NCBI GenBank assembly: GCA_963971405.1
Contig: OZ020490.1
Span: 2,852,001 to 2,916,000, forward strand
DNA: 64,000 nucleotides
Reading direction: 5' to 3'
Source of the DNA: Psococerastis gibbosa
Taxonomy: Eukaryota > Arthropoda > Insecta > Psocodea > Psocidae
Positions 20,889 to 30,741 of this stretch are shown here, piece after piece (the stretch's first letter is position 1; each line of letters begins with the position of its first letter). The notes beneath the pieces were generated by a model. The model ran no database searches. It was not told the origin of the DNA and worked only from the letters and a program-made list of their open reading frames with translations. The position numbers and the translations under genes were made by a program.

Positions 20889-22523
20889 CAGTGGCGGAGC
20901 TTGGGATAATTGCGAGTGTAATGCTTGCGTTGTTAAAGTTGAAAATAAGGAAACACGCATCATTTTACATGTAGCAATAATGAATGAATGAAGGAAACGT
21001 GTATTGAATATAAAAAAATATAAAAACAATGAATACACAATAATTATTGCAAGGTATACTGTAGTGAGGACGATTAGACAACAATTAACAACAATTTCCC
21101 TGTCCTAAAACTAAAATAAAAAATTAACTTAAATTAAACATAACTTATTGCACTATTTAAGCTAAACTTACATATTAATATAAACTGCGAGTATCTCGAA
21201 CATAAACACATAACAGTCTAGTCCACTATTTCAAACAAGGATTCCCATTCTTCCCGTCTCATCAGCCACTTCCGGATGAATTTAATTGGAAAATGTATTT
21301 AGTAACAGAGACTAAAACACTACAACACTACGACATAGTTGCAGAATTGTAGGCTACGATGAAAGGTGAAAACAGTTCTAAATTGGGGGCAACGCTGCTG
21401 GGCTCGAAATTAATTTCGATGACAATTGTTTACGAGTACGCCCGAGGAATGGGTCTTTCATCAGCGGAGTACCTTTAAAAGTTGGGCGAATCACGGTTCT
21501 TGGTACAAATTTTGAAAGCAAAAAAGAACACACGCATAATTTTATATAGCATGCTCTTCTATCTTCCTAAAAGGTAGAAAATTGAAAACAAATAATAAAA
21601 TATTTGAATCCATTTTTTTTTTTTTTTTTTTAAATTACACCATAGCACTAGGCTTCCGCCATCAGCTTTCTTGCAGCCCAATACAACACATAATCTGGTG
21701 AATCTCTGCTACTGACAAGAGCCTGGCACGTCTTCAGATGATTTCCGTCCATCTCTTCCCGGGTGTCGCATAAAGGGCAGAAAGGCTCCGCTGCTACACC
21801 TATACGGTGGAGATGCTTCTGAAGGTAGTCATTACCCGTAGTTAACCTAAATTCCGCAACTGACTGGTATCTGGGTAGGTTCTTTGGCGGCCTGTCTTTC
21901 TTCTGCACTAGTTTTTCCCATGTTTTTCCAGCGGCGTCGGTCCTGTCAGCTGTCCCGCACTTAATCTGAAAGAATTCTTTGGTATGCGTCTTACAGTCAC
22001 TTAAGGTCTCAGGTTGTTCCATAGCAGCTCCCTCTCTGGCGAGTCTATCCGCTTCCTCATTTCCATGGACATCAGCATGCCCAGGGATCCATTGTAGTAC
22101 TATGGTGCAGCCAGTGCGGATGAGATTGCTCACGATTTACCTGCATTGCAGAATATCAAAGTCCTCGTTGTGTTCTTAGCTAGCAATCGACGAGATGGCA
22201 GCCTGAGAGTCAACGAAGACGACGACTTTTCTATTTTCCCATCGCAATTCTGTAATTCTCCTCAGAGCCAGCAGAATAGCACGTACTTCCCATTATAGTT
22301 TGTAGCTAACTTCCCGACTGGCGCAGCTAGGACGAAAAATTTAGAGTAGAGACGAACCCTCTGTGTAAATGTTTGTTTGAATCCTAAAGTGACGAGATTC
22401 TTAAGTTTCTTTGATAACGCATCATGCTCATACAATCTTACTTGCTCACGGCTTCCTATAGATTTTAACGAAGCTTTTAATACTCTCTAAAGCTTAGTTG
22501 AGTGTAATGCTTACCCGCCACTG
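20889..22523. mobile_element. hAT element with nested LINE
   Basis: The ends are CAGTGGCGGAG and CCGCCACTG, flanked by a perfect 8-bp duplication CTTACGTG (20881-20888 and 22524-22531). Outside the nested LINE (21612-22375), the right half aligns with the small hAT element at 53776-54096. A minus-strand frame near 21220-21290 reads IKFIRKWLMRREEWESLF and stops soon after; it is unidentified and could be the end of a transposase-related ORF. The element is non-autonomous in its present state. Confidence 0.85.
21612..22375 (-). pseudogene. 5'-truncated LINE with RNase H domain
   Basis: Minus strand in order: IYTEGSS (degenerate first RNase H motif, D to E), a frameshift, WEVRAILLALRRITEL, VVVFVDSQAAISSIAS, two stops, then QWIPGHADVHGNEEADRLA and FRLTTGNDYLQKHL with a zinc-knuckle-like C-x2-C tail, stopping at 21648. 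The frame 21648-22133 remains open. A T run at 21613-21632 is the A tail. TTTGAATCC is duplicated at 21603-21611 and 22376-22384. It is a dead Jockey/I-like copy inserted into the hAT element. Confidence 0.9.
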
Positions 22524-23054
22524 CTTACGTGAGATGTTACAGATCTTCTAACCTACAGCTTGTATGTTTTCAAAATCGGGTTGGTAAGAAATTTGGGGAC
22601 TTACACTTTGGTATAGAAGGGAGAGGGGTTTTTCTTTTTTTTGCTTTTCTATTTATACTTAAGTGTAGGGAAAGCTTTGTGATGATAGAAATTTTCTTAG
22701 TCATGATGGGCATTACACAAGCTTAGCATAGTTGCGAGTCGTTGTCACAGTTACCCTCCTCTAATTTTTTGATTTAGTTGCTAATTCGACTCCAATAGCC
22801 GTGATTCGCGTTTTTTGTTTCGAAAGTGCACACCCCTTGCTTATTGTCTATTGTAACTGCAATCAATGCGCATTGTGAGTTTTGGTTGTTAATTCGGTCT
22901 GCCCTCTTTTAGTATTTTGGTGTATATTTTTGCTCCCTTCTGGGATTTCTTTGGTCATTTGCAAGCCACGGAATACAGTAGATGATAAGCATTGGCCAAT
23001 GGGAGTCCTGGGGGGAGGGCACCTCCTGCACTGATAACAAATAATAACAAATTT
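22524..23054. other. Intergenic, no gene seen
   Basis: No recognisable gene. The words near 22660-22700 (GGAAAGCTTTGTGATGATAG) are a short family A terminus. Confidence 0.4.
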
Positions 23055-23140
23055 AAGAACTTTTTGGTTCTTTTACCAAGCCAACCTAGCGGAGTTAGGG
23101 CTATAAAGCCCTCTCTTACACTCAACTAGGAAGAGGGTCA
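23055..23140 (-). mobile_element. tRNA-derived SINE T, 3' fragment
   Basis: Reads in reverse the family T 3' part: ACCTAGCGGAGTTAGGGCTA, TAAAGCCCTCTCTTACACTC, AACTAGGAAG. The A/B-box head is missing. Confidence 0.7.
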
Positions 23141-23310
23141 ATACTTCGCTATACGCACTGCCACCAGTCAGAACAGGCTCAGCAATTTTGCCGACATGCA
23201 TAGAAATTGAGACAAATAGGTTGCCGAGCGTGTAAAAAAAATTCAGGATATTTTTTAATTTTTAAAATTTCGAAAACAAGCTCAAAGTTTACTTTTTTTT
23301 GTTTAGCCAG

Positions 23311-23670
23311 CGGCCTTACCATGTTGATTCCATGAGAGCAGAACATGTTTCAAACTGCGGCAAACTTGGTAGTGTGCACAGCGTAGGCAGGGGAACAATG
23401 GGAAATGATAACGCGCTGAGACTATACCAGTCAGTCTACGTGAGTGTCGAGTCCTGGTCACCTCCGATTAATCGTGTGACTTTACCATTTTTCCCAAGTG
23501 GTTCGGAATCCACTATAAGCTGGAGGTCTACCCTGTCAGTCAACACCCTCTTCCCCGGAGGTGAAGGAGTCTGCTCATAGGGTGCCTCAAGTTAACAAAC
23601 AGACTCACTCCCCCCGCCAGGCTGCCAGGGTTGCTTAAAGCAGAAATGCTGAAAGCAGGCGTTGGAAACC
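23311..23670 (+). mobile_element. SINE family V2, copy 2
   Basis: Starts CGGCCTTACCATGTTGATTC and ends GCAGAAATGCTGAAAGCAGG, GTTGGAAACCAACAA. It matches 17292-17670 (reverse) and 43722-44081. Small insertions lie in the middle (23420-23450). The tail is short (AAC-like), and no clear duplication was found. Confidence 0.75.
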
Positions 23671-24289
23671 AACAAACTGTTCAAATTTCTACTTTTCAAT
23701 AATCGTCGTTTAGATCGTTCAACCCTTACACATCCTTTTCTAAATGCAATGCGAAAAACATTTGCCTTTGCGGTTTGCGGGCTATGCTTGCACACTTGGA
23801 GGGAGTAGCCCTAAATGATAAATTACCGCTTAAACTTGAGCTGTCTCGGTAGAGTTATGAAACAACAATTTGTAATTTATAAGCTTGTAATAGAATTTGT
23901 CACCATCGTTCAGCAATTATGGCTTAGAATTCAAAGAAAAGGGGGCAGTGGGGGGCAGAGTTGCTGGAAGGGGGGCTTTACACCCCCCGATAAAGCGCAC
24001 AATGGATGGATTCTGAGAGGTTTCAGAGACACAAAAGGCTCTCCCCGCGGCACAAGGGAGCTATGAGGACCTCTCAATGGCGTCCAGTTGGGATTGTAGA
24101 TAAGCGGGGTATAGTGTACATTATAAAGAGGGAAAATTCATTATTATATTGCATTATGAATATTTCATAATGGGAAGCGTTTCATGTTTCGACCCAATTT
24201 TAATATGATAATAATGAATGAACACCGACTTATATACGCGACATTAACCATGTCAATAACACCAACAAGGCCTATTAGAATTTAATTTT
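23671..24289. other. Intergenic, no gene seen
   Basis: A G-rich patch lies at 23940-23990 and nothing else is recognised. The frame at 23815-24066 crosses it and lacks a domain. Confidence 0.4.
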
Positions 24290-24515
24290 TGCTTCCCTTT
24301 TTATGCGTTAGTAAAACGCAAGATTTGTGATGGTTGAAATTTTTTATATGGTTTTTGCACGTTCCTCAAAAGTGGTTTTACGACATACATGTATGACTGC
24401 TTGCCGGTCTGTCCATCCGTCTTTCCGTCTTATGACTCTGTTCTGGGCAAACTAATCCATGGAGTTTGATTAAATTCGGCATGCATATGTTCACAAAATT
24501 GCGTGTAACGAAGTA
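24290..24515. repeat. Family A fragment
   Basis: Carries the family A order: AAGATTTGTGATGGTTGAAA, GTGGTTTTACGA, a diverged GTCTGTCC tract, GGGCAAACTAAT, TTCGGCATGCATATGTTCAC. It is in reverse orientation to the cluster at 58-61 kb and strongly diverged. Confidence 0.55.
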
Positions 24516-24630
24516 GTTCATCAGAAAGGAGGGGGTTTACATAAACTGAATGTCGGTAGAGAGACGGCTCAAACGACCACAGCCCTGATTACTGTTAATG
24601 ATTTGTTCATGGTCCACATGACCGAATTGG

Positions 24631-24819
24631 GTCTGCCGGCACTGCAATGAGTCCGACGAAACCGTGGAACACGTGGGTGGTCACTGTCCAGCGCTGTGGC
24701 GGGCGCGGTTGAACTGTTTTGGGGCTGCGTATTTCGACCGGGTTGACCTGATTGACCTGCCATTGCAGGACATGGTTGTCTTTGCTAACAAGGTTAAGCT
24801 GTTGTTCTTCAACAGCTAA
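24631..24819 (+). pseudogene. LINE C-terminal zinc-knuckle fragment
   Basis: The frame reads VCRHCNESDETVEHV, then GGHCPALWRARLNCFG, ending KVKLLFFNS and TAA at 24817-24819. The pattern C-x2-C ... H ... H-x-C is the tail that follows RNase H in Jockey/I-like LINEs. Only about 62 codons remain and upstream sequence has stops in this frame. Confidence 0.75.
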
Positions 24820-25004
24820 TTAATTGGCAATGGTCATACCCTGTAGTTTCAATAGTTGGGATGTGATACTTATAATTTTGCTGTTCAAAGGGTCCCCAGA
24901 CCTATGTCAGCTCAACACTGTAAATTTAAGTTCGCAAAAACCTTATCATGATATTCTCCATTTATAGTATAGATAGTCACCATTTATTACAATACTTTCT
25001 TATT

Positions 25005-25205
25005 TATACGTTAGTATTAGGAAAGCTTTGTCATGGTCGAAGTTTTCGGTTTCGAGATTTCAACAGATTAATACATGTTTTGAGGTCCCAGAAACCCCAA
25101 AAAGTTATTTTTACGAAATGTGTGTTGGTCGATCTGTCGCGCTGTTGGTCTGTCTGTTTGTCGATTTGTGGGAAACTACTAAGTGGATTTTGATAAAATT
25201 TTGCA
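25005..25205. repeat. Family A fragment
   Basis: Contains ACGTTAGTATTAGGAAAGCT, TTGTCATGGTCGAAG, GATTTCAACAGATTAA, TTTTGAGGTCCCAG and a diverged GTCTGTCTG tract, then GGGAAACTACTAAGTGG. Reverse orientation to the 58-61 kb copies. Confidence 0.6.
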
Positions 25206-25210
25206 GGTAC

Positions 25211-25398
25211 CTATCGACTTCGATGGCCAGGTGGTAACGTGCTTGCACTTGTGCGAGTCTTTACACGCCATGCAATCGGAGACGTGTCGTACTCATCACG
25301 GGTAATAACCTACAGAGGCGACTGAAAAGGTCAATCGGATACATTCATTAAATTGTTTGTATGCGATTTATCTTTTAAAAAAAAAAAAAAAAAAAAAC
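25211..25398 (+). mobile_element. SINE family P (A tail), copy 1
   Basis: Reads GACTTCGATGGCCAGGTGGT (A-box-like TGGCCAGGTGG), TGCGAGTCTTTACACGCC, CCTACAGAGGCGACTGAAAA and TTGTATGCGATTTATC, ending in about 20 A. Copies are at 31397-31590, 33545-33700 (reverse), 34165-34310 (reverse) and 50553-50712. Confidence 0.65.
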
Positions 25399-25435
25399 CT
25401 AGGCGCTTAGGTTCCCAAAAATCATACATCAGCCA

Positions 25436-25780
25436 GGACATGTAGAGTAGCGGTACAGACTCCGACTTTCACACGAAAGAATGTAACTGCAAAGTCAGCT
25501 CAGTCACTCGCTACGGAGCCACCGAGGTACAACCTTCGAAGTCTACGCAGCGCTACTGAAGATGTCGACCGCAGATGTTGACGAAACGTTTGGAAGTTCA
25601 CTTTCAATTCGAGCCCATCAGCCCGGATTCTACTGGTTCTTCCTTTCACACGAAAGGTTGTTAGATTGAGTCTCCCACTTGCTACATTTTCTGGCTATCA
25701 TGCTTCGGGGGCCATGTAAAGAAGGCGGCGCTATTTGAGTGTAAGAGCAGGCTTTATAGACCTAAGTTGGCAAAGTAGGC
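25436..25780 (+). mobile_element. tRNA-derived SINE T split by element E
   Basis: GACATGTAGAGTAGCGGTAC (A-box region) is interrupted after CTTTCACACGAAAG by element E, and resumes with the same 14 bp then GTTGTTAGATTGAGTC, CTACATTTTCTGGC and GTGTAAGAGCAGGCTTTATA. Confidence 0.8.
25480..25642 (+). mobile_element. Element E copy 3 with 14-bp target duplication
   Basis: The flanking repeat CTTTCACACGAAAG (25466-25479 and 25643-25656) proves insertion into the SINE. The core is CTGAAGA (25556-25562), stem GTCGAC with GTTGAC, and GAAA (25583-25586), followed by GGAAGTTCACTTTC and the end CGGATTCTACTGGTTCTTC. A 14-bp duplication suits target-primed retroposition better than cut-and-paste. No coding potential. 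Confidence 0.8.
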
Positions 25781-25794
25781 CTACTTAATATTAA

Positions 25795-27330
25795 AATTGG
25801 TTGGTCTGTAAAGTCCGTTTACCGACGATAGTTTAACGTGACAACGCCTAAATCAATAAATATTACTTAAAACAAAATACGCCTGCCACGGGCGGCAGCT
25901 AACAGCCTTGAGGCTCGCTTGACTTGTGTGTGAATGATCGTAGACACATATCGTATAGTTGAAGTAGCTTGAATTTTTTAAATAGATAATAACGCGGCCG
26001 AAAAAGGTCTATTCTTGTTGAAAATTGTGCTCACCCCAAAGTCGAACCCTTTGCCCTATCACAAAAAATATAGCATGGCCTGAAAAACGAAGAATAGACA
26101 TGGGTATAATTTAAATTGAGAAAGGCCATCTATATCTGCCCAAAATGTTGCTTTAAGCCCGTGTAACGCTTGGGAATACGTCAGGGGGTAAGACAGGGAT
26201 GTTCGTTATCTCCGGCACTATTTAATATACACATACAAATGGCCTTAAGCGAGATGAGAGAATCGCTGCTTGACGTAAGAGGTGTGAGAGTGCAGGGGGT
26301 AAAAGTTGACATGATACGTTTCGCTGATGACATTGCACTTATCGCTGACGACGAAGAGGAACTACAGCGTGCCTTAGAAACAATGCAAGACATATTGACA
26401 AGAGGATATAATATGACCATAAATAAAAGCAAAACCAAAGTCATGGTTGTGAAGAATAAGAATGACATTAGCCAAGCATATGCATCACTTGACAGAGTAG
26501 TTCTCAGCAGTGTCAAGCAATTTAAGTACCTGGGCAGCACAATAACGGAAGACAATAGCTCAGCGATTGAAATAAACAGCCGTATCCAACAAGCCAAGGT
26601 GGCATTCAATAAAAAATCCAAGATTCTGGAATCCTATAACATAAAACTAACCATCAGGAAGCAATTTCTAAAAACATGTGTGTGGAGTGTTTTATTGTAC
26701 GGCTGTGAAACCTGGACTATAGCAGATAAGGAACTAAAGAAACTCGAAGCTTTCGATATGTGGTGTTACAGAAGGATGCTACGGATCAGCTGGAGGGACC
26801 ATGTGACAAATGAAAGAGTGCTAGACGCTATCGGGGAAGAAAGAAAGTTAGTAGCCCAGATACGAATCAGGAGAGTGAAATGGATGGGGCATTTGCTAAG
26901 GCACGAAAATCTAGTACACACTATTATCGAGGGCACAGTAGAGGGAAATAACCGAAGAGGACGGCCGAAGAAGGAATTCATGGATCAAGTAAAAGAAGAG
27001 GAAGATCGAGAACCGAGTAAACTGGAGGACGATATACAGGGAGTTGCTGCCAACCAATCGCTAAGATTGTAACCTTAAGAAGAAGAACGCTTGGGTATAA
27101 CAGATGCGCATAACGGATGCGCATAACGCATGGACATAACGTATGACGCCACACTCACATGTCACATGCACTCAGTGTTCCAGCCAGCGCTCTTCGATTG
27201 ATCAGACGTTGTCATGTCAAAAAAGTCAATATTTATTGATTTTATTTATTTATGTATTTTTTACTGTTTTACTTTTTTATTATTTTTTTGCCATTGGGAA
27301 AACTGGTACAAGCGGCACGCAGAAGTAAGC
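25795..27330. repeat. Family B copy 4 (reverse), split by RTE insertion
   Basis: Left part 25795-26174 carries the family B end and AGAATAGACATGGGTATAAT in reverse. Right part 27087-27240 carries CCAGCCAGCGCTCTTCGATT and GACGTTGTCATGTC in reverse. The two are joined by the duplication AACGCTTGGG around the RTE insert. Confidence 0.6.
26175..27086 (+). pseudogene. 5'-truncated RTE-like retrotransposon (RT C-half)
   Basis: The open frame to the stop at 27070-27072 encodes 300 residues. GIRQGVRQGCSLSPALFNI is RT motif B; the catalytic box is FADD (residues about 51-54); then the GCETW, RRMLRISW, MGHLLRHEN and RRGRPKKEF motifs typical of the RTE-clade C-terminus. Endonuclease and the first RT motifs are absent. 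The 3' end is a short AAG repeat. AACGCTTGGG is duplicated at 26165-26174 and 27087-27096. The frame is intact, so insertion is probably recent, but truncation rules out autonomy. Confidence 0.92.
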
Positions 27331-27879
27331 GGTATTATGGAAATAGGCTAGCCACAGCACGTATTATACAATATTTGCGCAGAGCTTAAAGTATCGGAGA
27401 AAAATATAAAAAAATAACAGAAATAACGACGGACACAGTGATGAAGGTGTCACGAAGAAGTAGTTTGCAGACTGTGGCCAATCGGCGTTAGTGACGGCGA
27501 CATGTCACAGAAAAAATGTAGGGGAGTATTTCTTCTAATAGGGGATGCAATATTTTTTATATTGCTCATCTATAATAAATAAAACACTTATAGTAGCTGT
27601 TTAGGGGTCCGATTTTCTCTTAAAAAGTTAGGTTTATAAGAATAACATAGACGTGGCTCATAATGATTTAATGACTTGAAGCATGAAAAGCCCCTTGAAT
27701 GGGTATATAATTTAGAACCTGATGATTAATGATTGGTCTGAAAGCGCGCGGTTTATTTTTGATAAGGCGGAAATAAATTGTCTGTCTTTTGCGCGCGAAA
27801 ATTGAAATCTTCGCGGTATTTTGCAGTTATTGGCTTAATGACTTTTTTTATGAACTTCGTGCCTTTTAATAATTTATAG
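27331..27879. other. Intergenic, no gene seen
   Basis: No coding frame or repeat recognised beyond AT-rich DNA. Confidence 0.4.
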
Positions 27880-28255
27880 CAACTCAAAAAAAAATATCTT
27901 CGCATGATATAGATACCTTGGTAAGCCCATGTTACAAATGAGAACGTTCTAACCGGAGTACCTAAGCGAAACACAAACTCTCGTTGCATCGATAAGGAAA
28001 AGAAGAGCTCACTGGATTGGACATTTGGTTAGACACGAGAACTTCGTAAGCTGCATCATATAGAGGGAAGAATAGAAGACGTAAACCGACCTGGACGCCC
28101 AAGAAACTAGTATCTGTAGCAAGTTATGGAGGATGTAGGGGCCAAGACACACGTGGAGCTGAAGAGGGCGCGCCAGGATTGAGGGGAGTGGAGGCATCAA
28201 AGTCAAATGTTGCTGCCAACCAGCCATACGGCTGTAACTTGAAGCAGAAGAGCAA
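27880..28255 (+). pseudogene. RTE-like C-terminal pseudogene
   Basis: Reads YLRMI-stop-IPW-stop-AHVTNENVLTGV, then after a frameshift IRKRRAHWIGHLVRHENFV and NRPGRPRN, ending GCTGTAACTTGAAGCAGAAG. The order matches residues about 200-300 of the RTE copy at 26175. Several stops and a frameshift make it dead. Confidence 0.8.
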
Positions 28256-28348
28256 CTCAAAGAAACTGTACTGTCGTCTTTATATATACAGTATATTTTT
28301 ATGGTTGTTTCTAACGTTTAATGTTGGATGTTGAATGTATAACACCGT

Positions 28349-28565
28349 GTTATATCCGAAATTAGAGGACATGGAAAAAACTGGGCTTGGCGAGATTCGA
28401 ACCCACGATCTACGCCTAACCGGGGCTTCGTCTTAACCGCTGGACCACAAGCCCCGACAAGTCCAGTAAATGCCAAATCCTCTACTTATGCTCTAATTGA
28501 CATGATTCGTGTTTTTTCCATGTCTTTTCCATGTTTTTTCCATGTCCTCTAATTTCGGTTATAAC
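28349..28565. mobile_element. TIR element enclosing a tRNA-like sequence
   Basis: The 31-bp inverted ends (28349-28379 and 28535-28565) differ at one position; they read GTTATATCCGAAATTAGAGG inward. The element is 217 bp. The tRNA-like sequence occupies 28383-28454, directly against the left repeat. No clean target duplication was identified. It could be a MITE that captured a tRNA, or a tRNA-derived SINE whose flanks formed an inverted repeat. Confidence 0.7.
28383..28454 (-). tRNA. tRNA-like cloverleaf, probably a pseudo-tRNA (anticodon GGU)
   Basis: On the minus strand 72 nt fold by eye: acceptor GGGCTTG/CAAGCCC (7 pairs), TG, D stem GTCC/AGAC (3 of 4), loop AGCGGTTA, anticodon stem AAGCC/GGCGT (4 of 5), loop CCGGTTA, T stem GTGGG/CTCGC with loop TTCGAAT. 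A-box (TGGTCCAGCGG) and B-box (GGTTCGAATCT) are well preserved. The anticodon would be GGT (Thr), but position 33 is C instead of the invariant T, and two stems have mismatches, which argues for a pseudogene or SINE head. Confidence 0.55.
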
Positions 28566-29382
28566 GAGGAGGTTACCTCTTCAACCAAAATTAATTTAAT
28601 GTCAGTGTTATAAATACCATCTAATATTACAATCTACCGTGTTTTATAATCAATGCCTTTGGGTTCTGTAGGCTGTATTCTAGACTGCATCAATTTCATT
28701 CAGCATTCAAAAACATCTGAAAATTATATTTTGCATCCAGAGAAACCCCAGTACGCTATTCTACTCACTATTATTACAGCTGTCAACGAAAATGTCTATA
28801 TGATCAATGGATTCTGAGAAAACTTTTGCAGCCTTAAACTATAAAAAGAACTCACTCCCTATGGAATCCAAATACAACAATGCCCCATTTACATATTACA
28901 AATAACCTTAAATTAGAGCCTAGCCGGTGAAAGCTCATAGCCGAAGGGTTTACTGTGGTAAACCACCTCCGAGACTTACACTCTGTTTGTTAAATTGCGA
29001 CCGGTTTTATTGGAAAATCCAAGTCTACTGGGGTCTTCTAAGGTTTAGTTGCACTTTGCCTTACGATAAATCCTCCAAAAGGTGTGGGAGGATGGCGAGG
29101 GGGGGGGGGGGGGGGGTGTGTGACGTTCAACACCAGCGGGTTGTGGGAATGGTTTCGGGGAAAATTTAAATTTTTTCCCTCCTTGCCGGTTTATACAAAA
29201 GAAAAATTACGGTAAATGTGTTCATTTGTTGGATGACCCCATCTAATGGATTGAGTAACGATATTTATTATTTTATACAAATGGAACGCATGCAATAAAT
29301 ATGGTTGTAGCTAGTAAGCGGTGGTTTTTGACTCAGGGGGCCATACAATGGAAAGTTCTGAAGAAATTTTCCACATAAGTCA
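28566..29382. other. Intergenic, no gene seen
   Basis: A run of 16 G lies at 29101-29116. No gene or clear repeat. Frames in this stretch are short and lack motifs. Confidence 0.4.
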
Positions 29383-29580
29383 AGACATGTAGCGTAGTGG
29401 TACGGACTCTGACTTTCAATGCTTTTGGTTCAAGTTCCACACTGGCTACATTTTCTGGCCATACTTCGGAAGGCATGTAAAGCAGGTGGTCCCGGGCCTT
29501 CCTAGTTGAGTGTAAGAGAGGGCTTTATAGCCCTAACTCCGCTAGGTTGGCTTAGTAACAGAAACAATAAAAAGCCCTTA
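29383..29580 (+). mobile_element. tRNA-derived SINE T, near full length
   Basis: GACATGTAGCGTAGTGGTAC (A box TAGCGTAGTGG), GGTTCAAGTTCC (B box), CTACATTTTCTGGCCATACT, GGCATGTAAAGCAGG, GAGTGTAAGAGAGGGCTTTA, CTAACTCCGCTAGGTTGGCT and an A-rich tail with TTATTTATT. Close relatives are at 46573, 49521 and 61462. Confidence 0.85.
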
Positions 29581-29607
29581 TTTATTTATAAGGTCACCGT
29601 CTCTATA

Positions 29608-29891
29608 GTAGTAGTAGTGTTCGTAGGGTTAATAACGACTTAGGCCTCATATTTGGGCCCATAGAGCGACCCCGACTTGACTGTCCTATGCCAGCTCATA
29701 GGACAGTGGACCTCCTGATTATAGTGGATTCCGAACCACTTGGGAAACACAGTGAAGTCACACGATTAGTTCGGAGGTGACCAGGACAAGTCCTACCATG
29801 TTTCCCTACCGGCACTGTGCACACGACCAAGTTATCTGCAGCTTTGAACCTGCTCTGGTCCGCTGGATTCAACTTGGTATGGCGGCCGGCT
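29608..29891 (-). mobile_element. SINE family V1, copy 3, 12-bp target duplication
   Basis: The minus strand starts GCCGGCCGCCATACCAAGTT and includes the long 3' module and (TAC)n tail. ACCGTCTCTATA is duplicated at 29596-29607 and 29892-29903. It lies inside the 5' edge of the LINE fragment that follows. Confidence 0.9.
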
Positions 29892-29903
29892 ACCGTCTCT
29901 ATA

Positions 29904-30223
29904 GGTAGATGAATCTCCCTAAAATTGGCTCATTTAAGTTGTATAAGACTGCGGCTAAGTCACGCCTCCTTCCCAAGCCGTCTAGCGCAGATCGGTGTCC
30001 GAGAGTCTCCTCTCTGTGAGTGTGGAGATCAGGAAGGCACTCCGGATCACATAACCTTTGAGTGCCCCCTCTACAGCAGGGAGAGAACAGAGCTAATTAG
30101 TAGGTTACAGGACCAGGGGAAGTTGCCGCCATTCACATAAATAGGGATGTGCTCCATGATTTAGACAAAGAGGTGTTGACGGAGGTGGGCCGCTTCCTGG
30201 AGGGTATCGGTCAGAAGTGGTAG
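29904..30223 (+). pseudogene. LINE C-terminal fragment
   Basis: Reads AHLSCIRLRLSHASFPSRLA, ESPLCECGDQ, DHITFECPLYS, the zinc-knuckle-like C-terminus after RNase H. After LPPFT a stop/frameshift intervenes, and the frame continues INRDVLHDLDKEVLTEVGRF with a stop near 30221. Related in type to 24631 and 35648. Confidence 0.8.
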
Positions 30224-30575
30224 GACGTTGATGTAGTTGGAAATAGCCGTATGTACCATTAAGAAAAAAAAAGGTTGTAGATAACTACTTCATGCATCAT
30301 GAAATAGGGTTGCCTATTTTTAATTTTTGGTACCGTTCCTTTTTCATAAAAATGATTGAAGGCTAAAATTTCAAAAATTTCATGTAAAGTAGATACCACG
30401 AAAATACTATATGACCAAAAGTTAATAATACACTATTCTTTGATGCATACAGTAGTATTCTACAACTTGAATTATCCGATGTTTTAATAACTTGCTTAGT
30501 TAATTAAATAAAAAATAAGAAGTATTAAATTTCGGGCTGCCAATTTCCTACGGCCTACGGGAAGTACACTCTTAA
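30224..30575. other. AT-rich spacer, no gene seen
   Basis: Only AT-rich sequence and GGCTGCCAATTTCCTACGG at 30535-30555, which also occurs after the SINE at 17675. TAA at 30573-30575 is a MITE target duplication. Confidence 0.4.
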
Positions 30576-30741
30576 TGCGTGTATTCCACTGGTCAATATC
30601 CCGTCATTTGTGATTGAAAAAAACGTCTGCTACCATATTATAACTTAATTTATAATAGATAAGTTAAGTATCTGCATAAAACAAAAAACTCAACTTTTTT
30701 TAATCACAAATGACGGAATATTGACCAGTGGAATACACGCA
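30576..30741. mobile_element. PIF/Harbinger-like MITE
   Basis: Inverted ends begin TGCGTGTATTCCACTGGTCA; each arm is about 47 bp with one small difference. The target duplication TAA lies at 30573-30575 and 30742-30744. 166 bp, no ORF. Confidence 0.8.
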
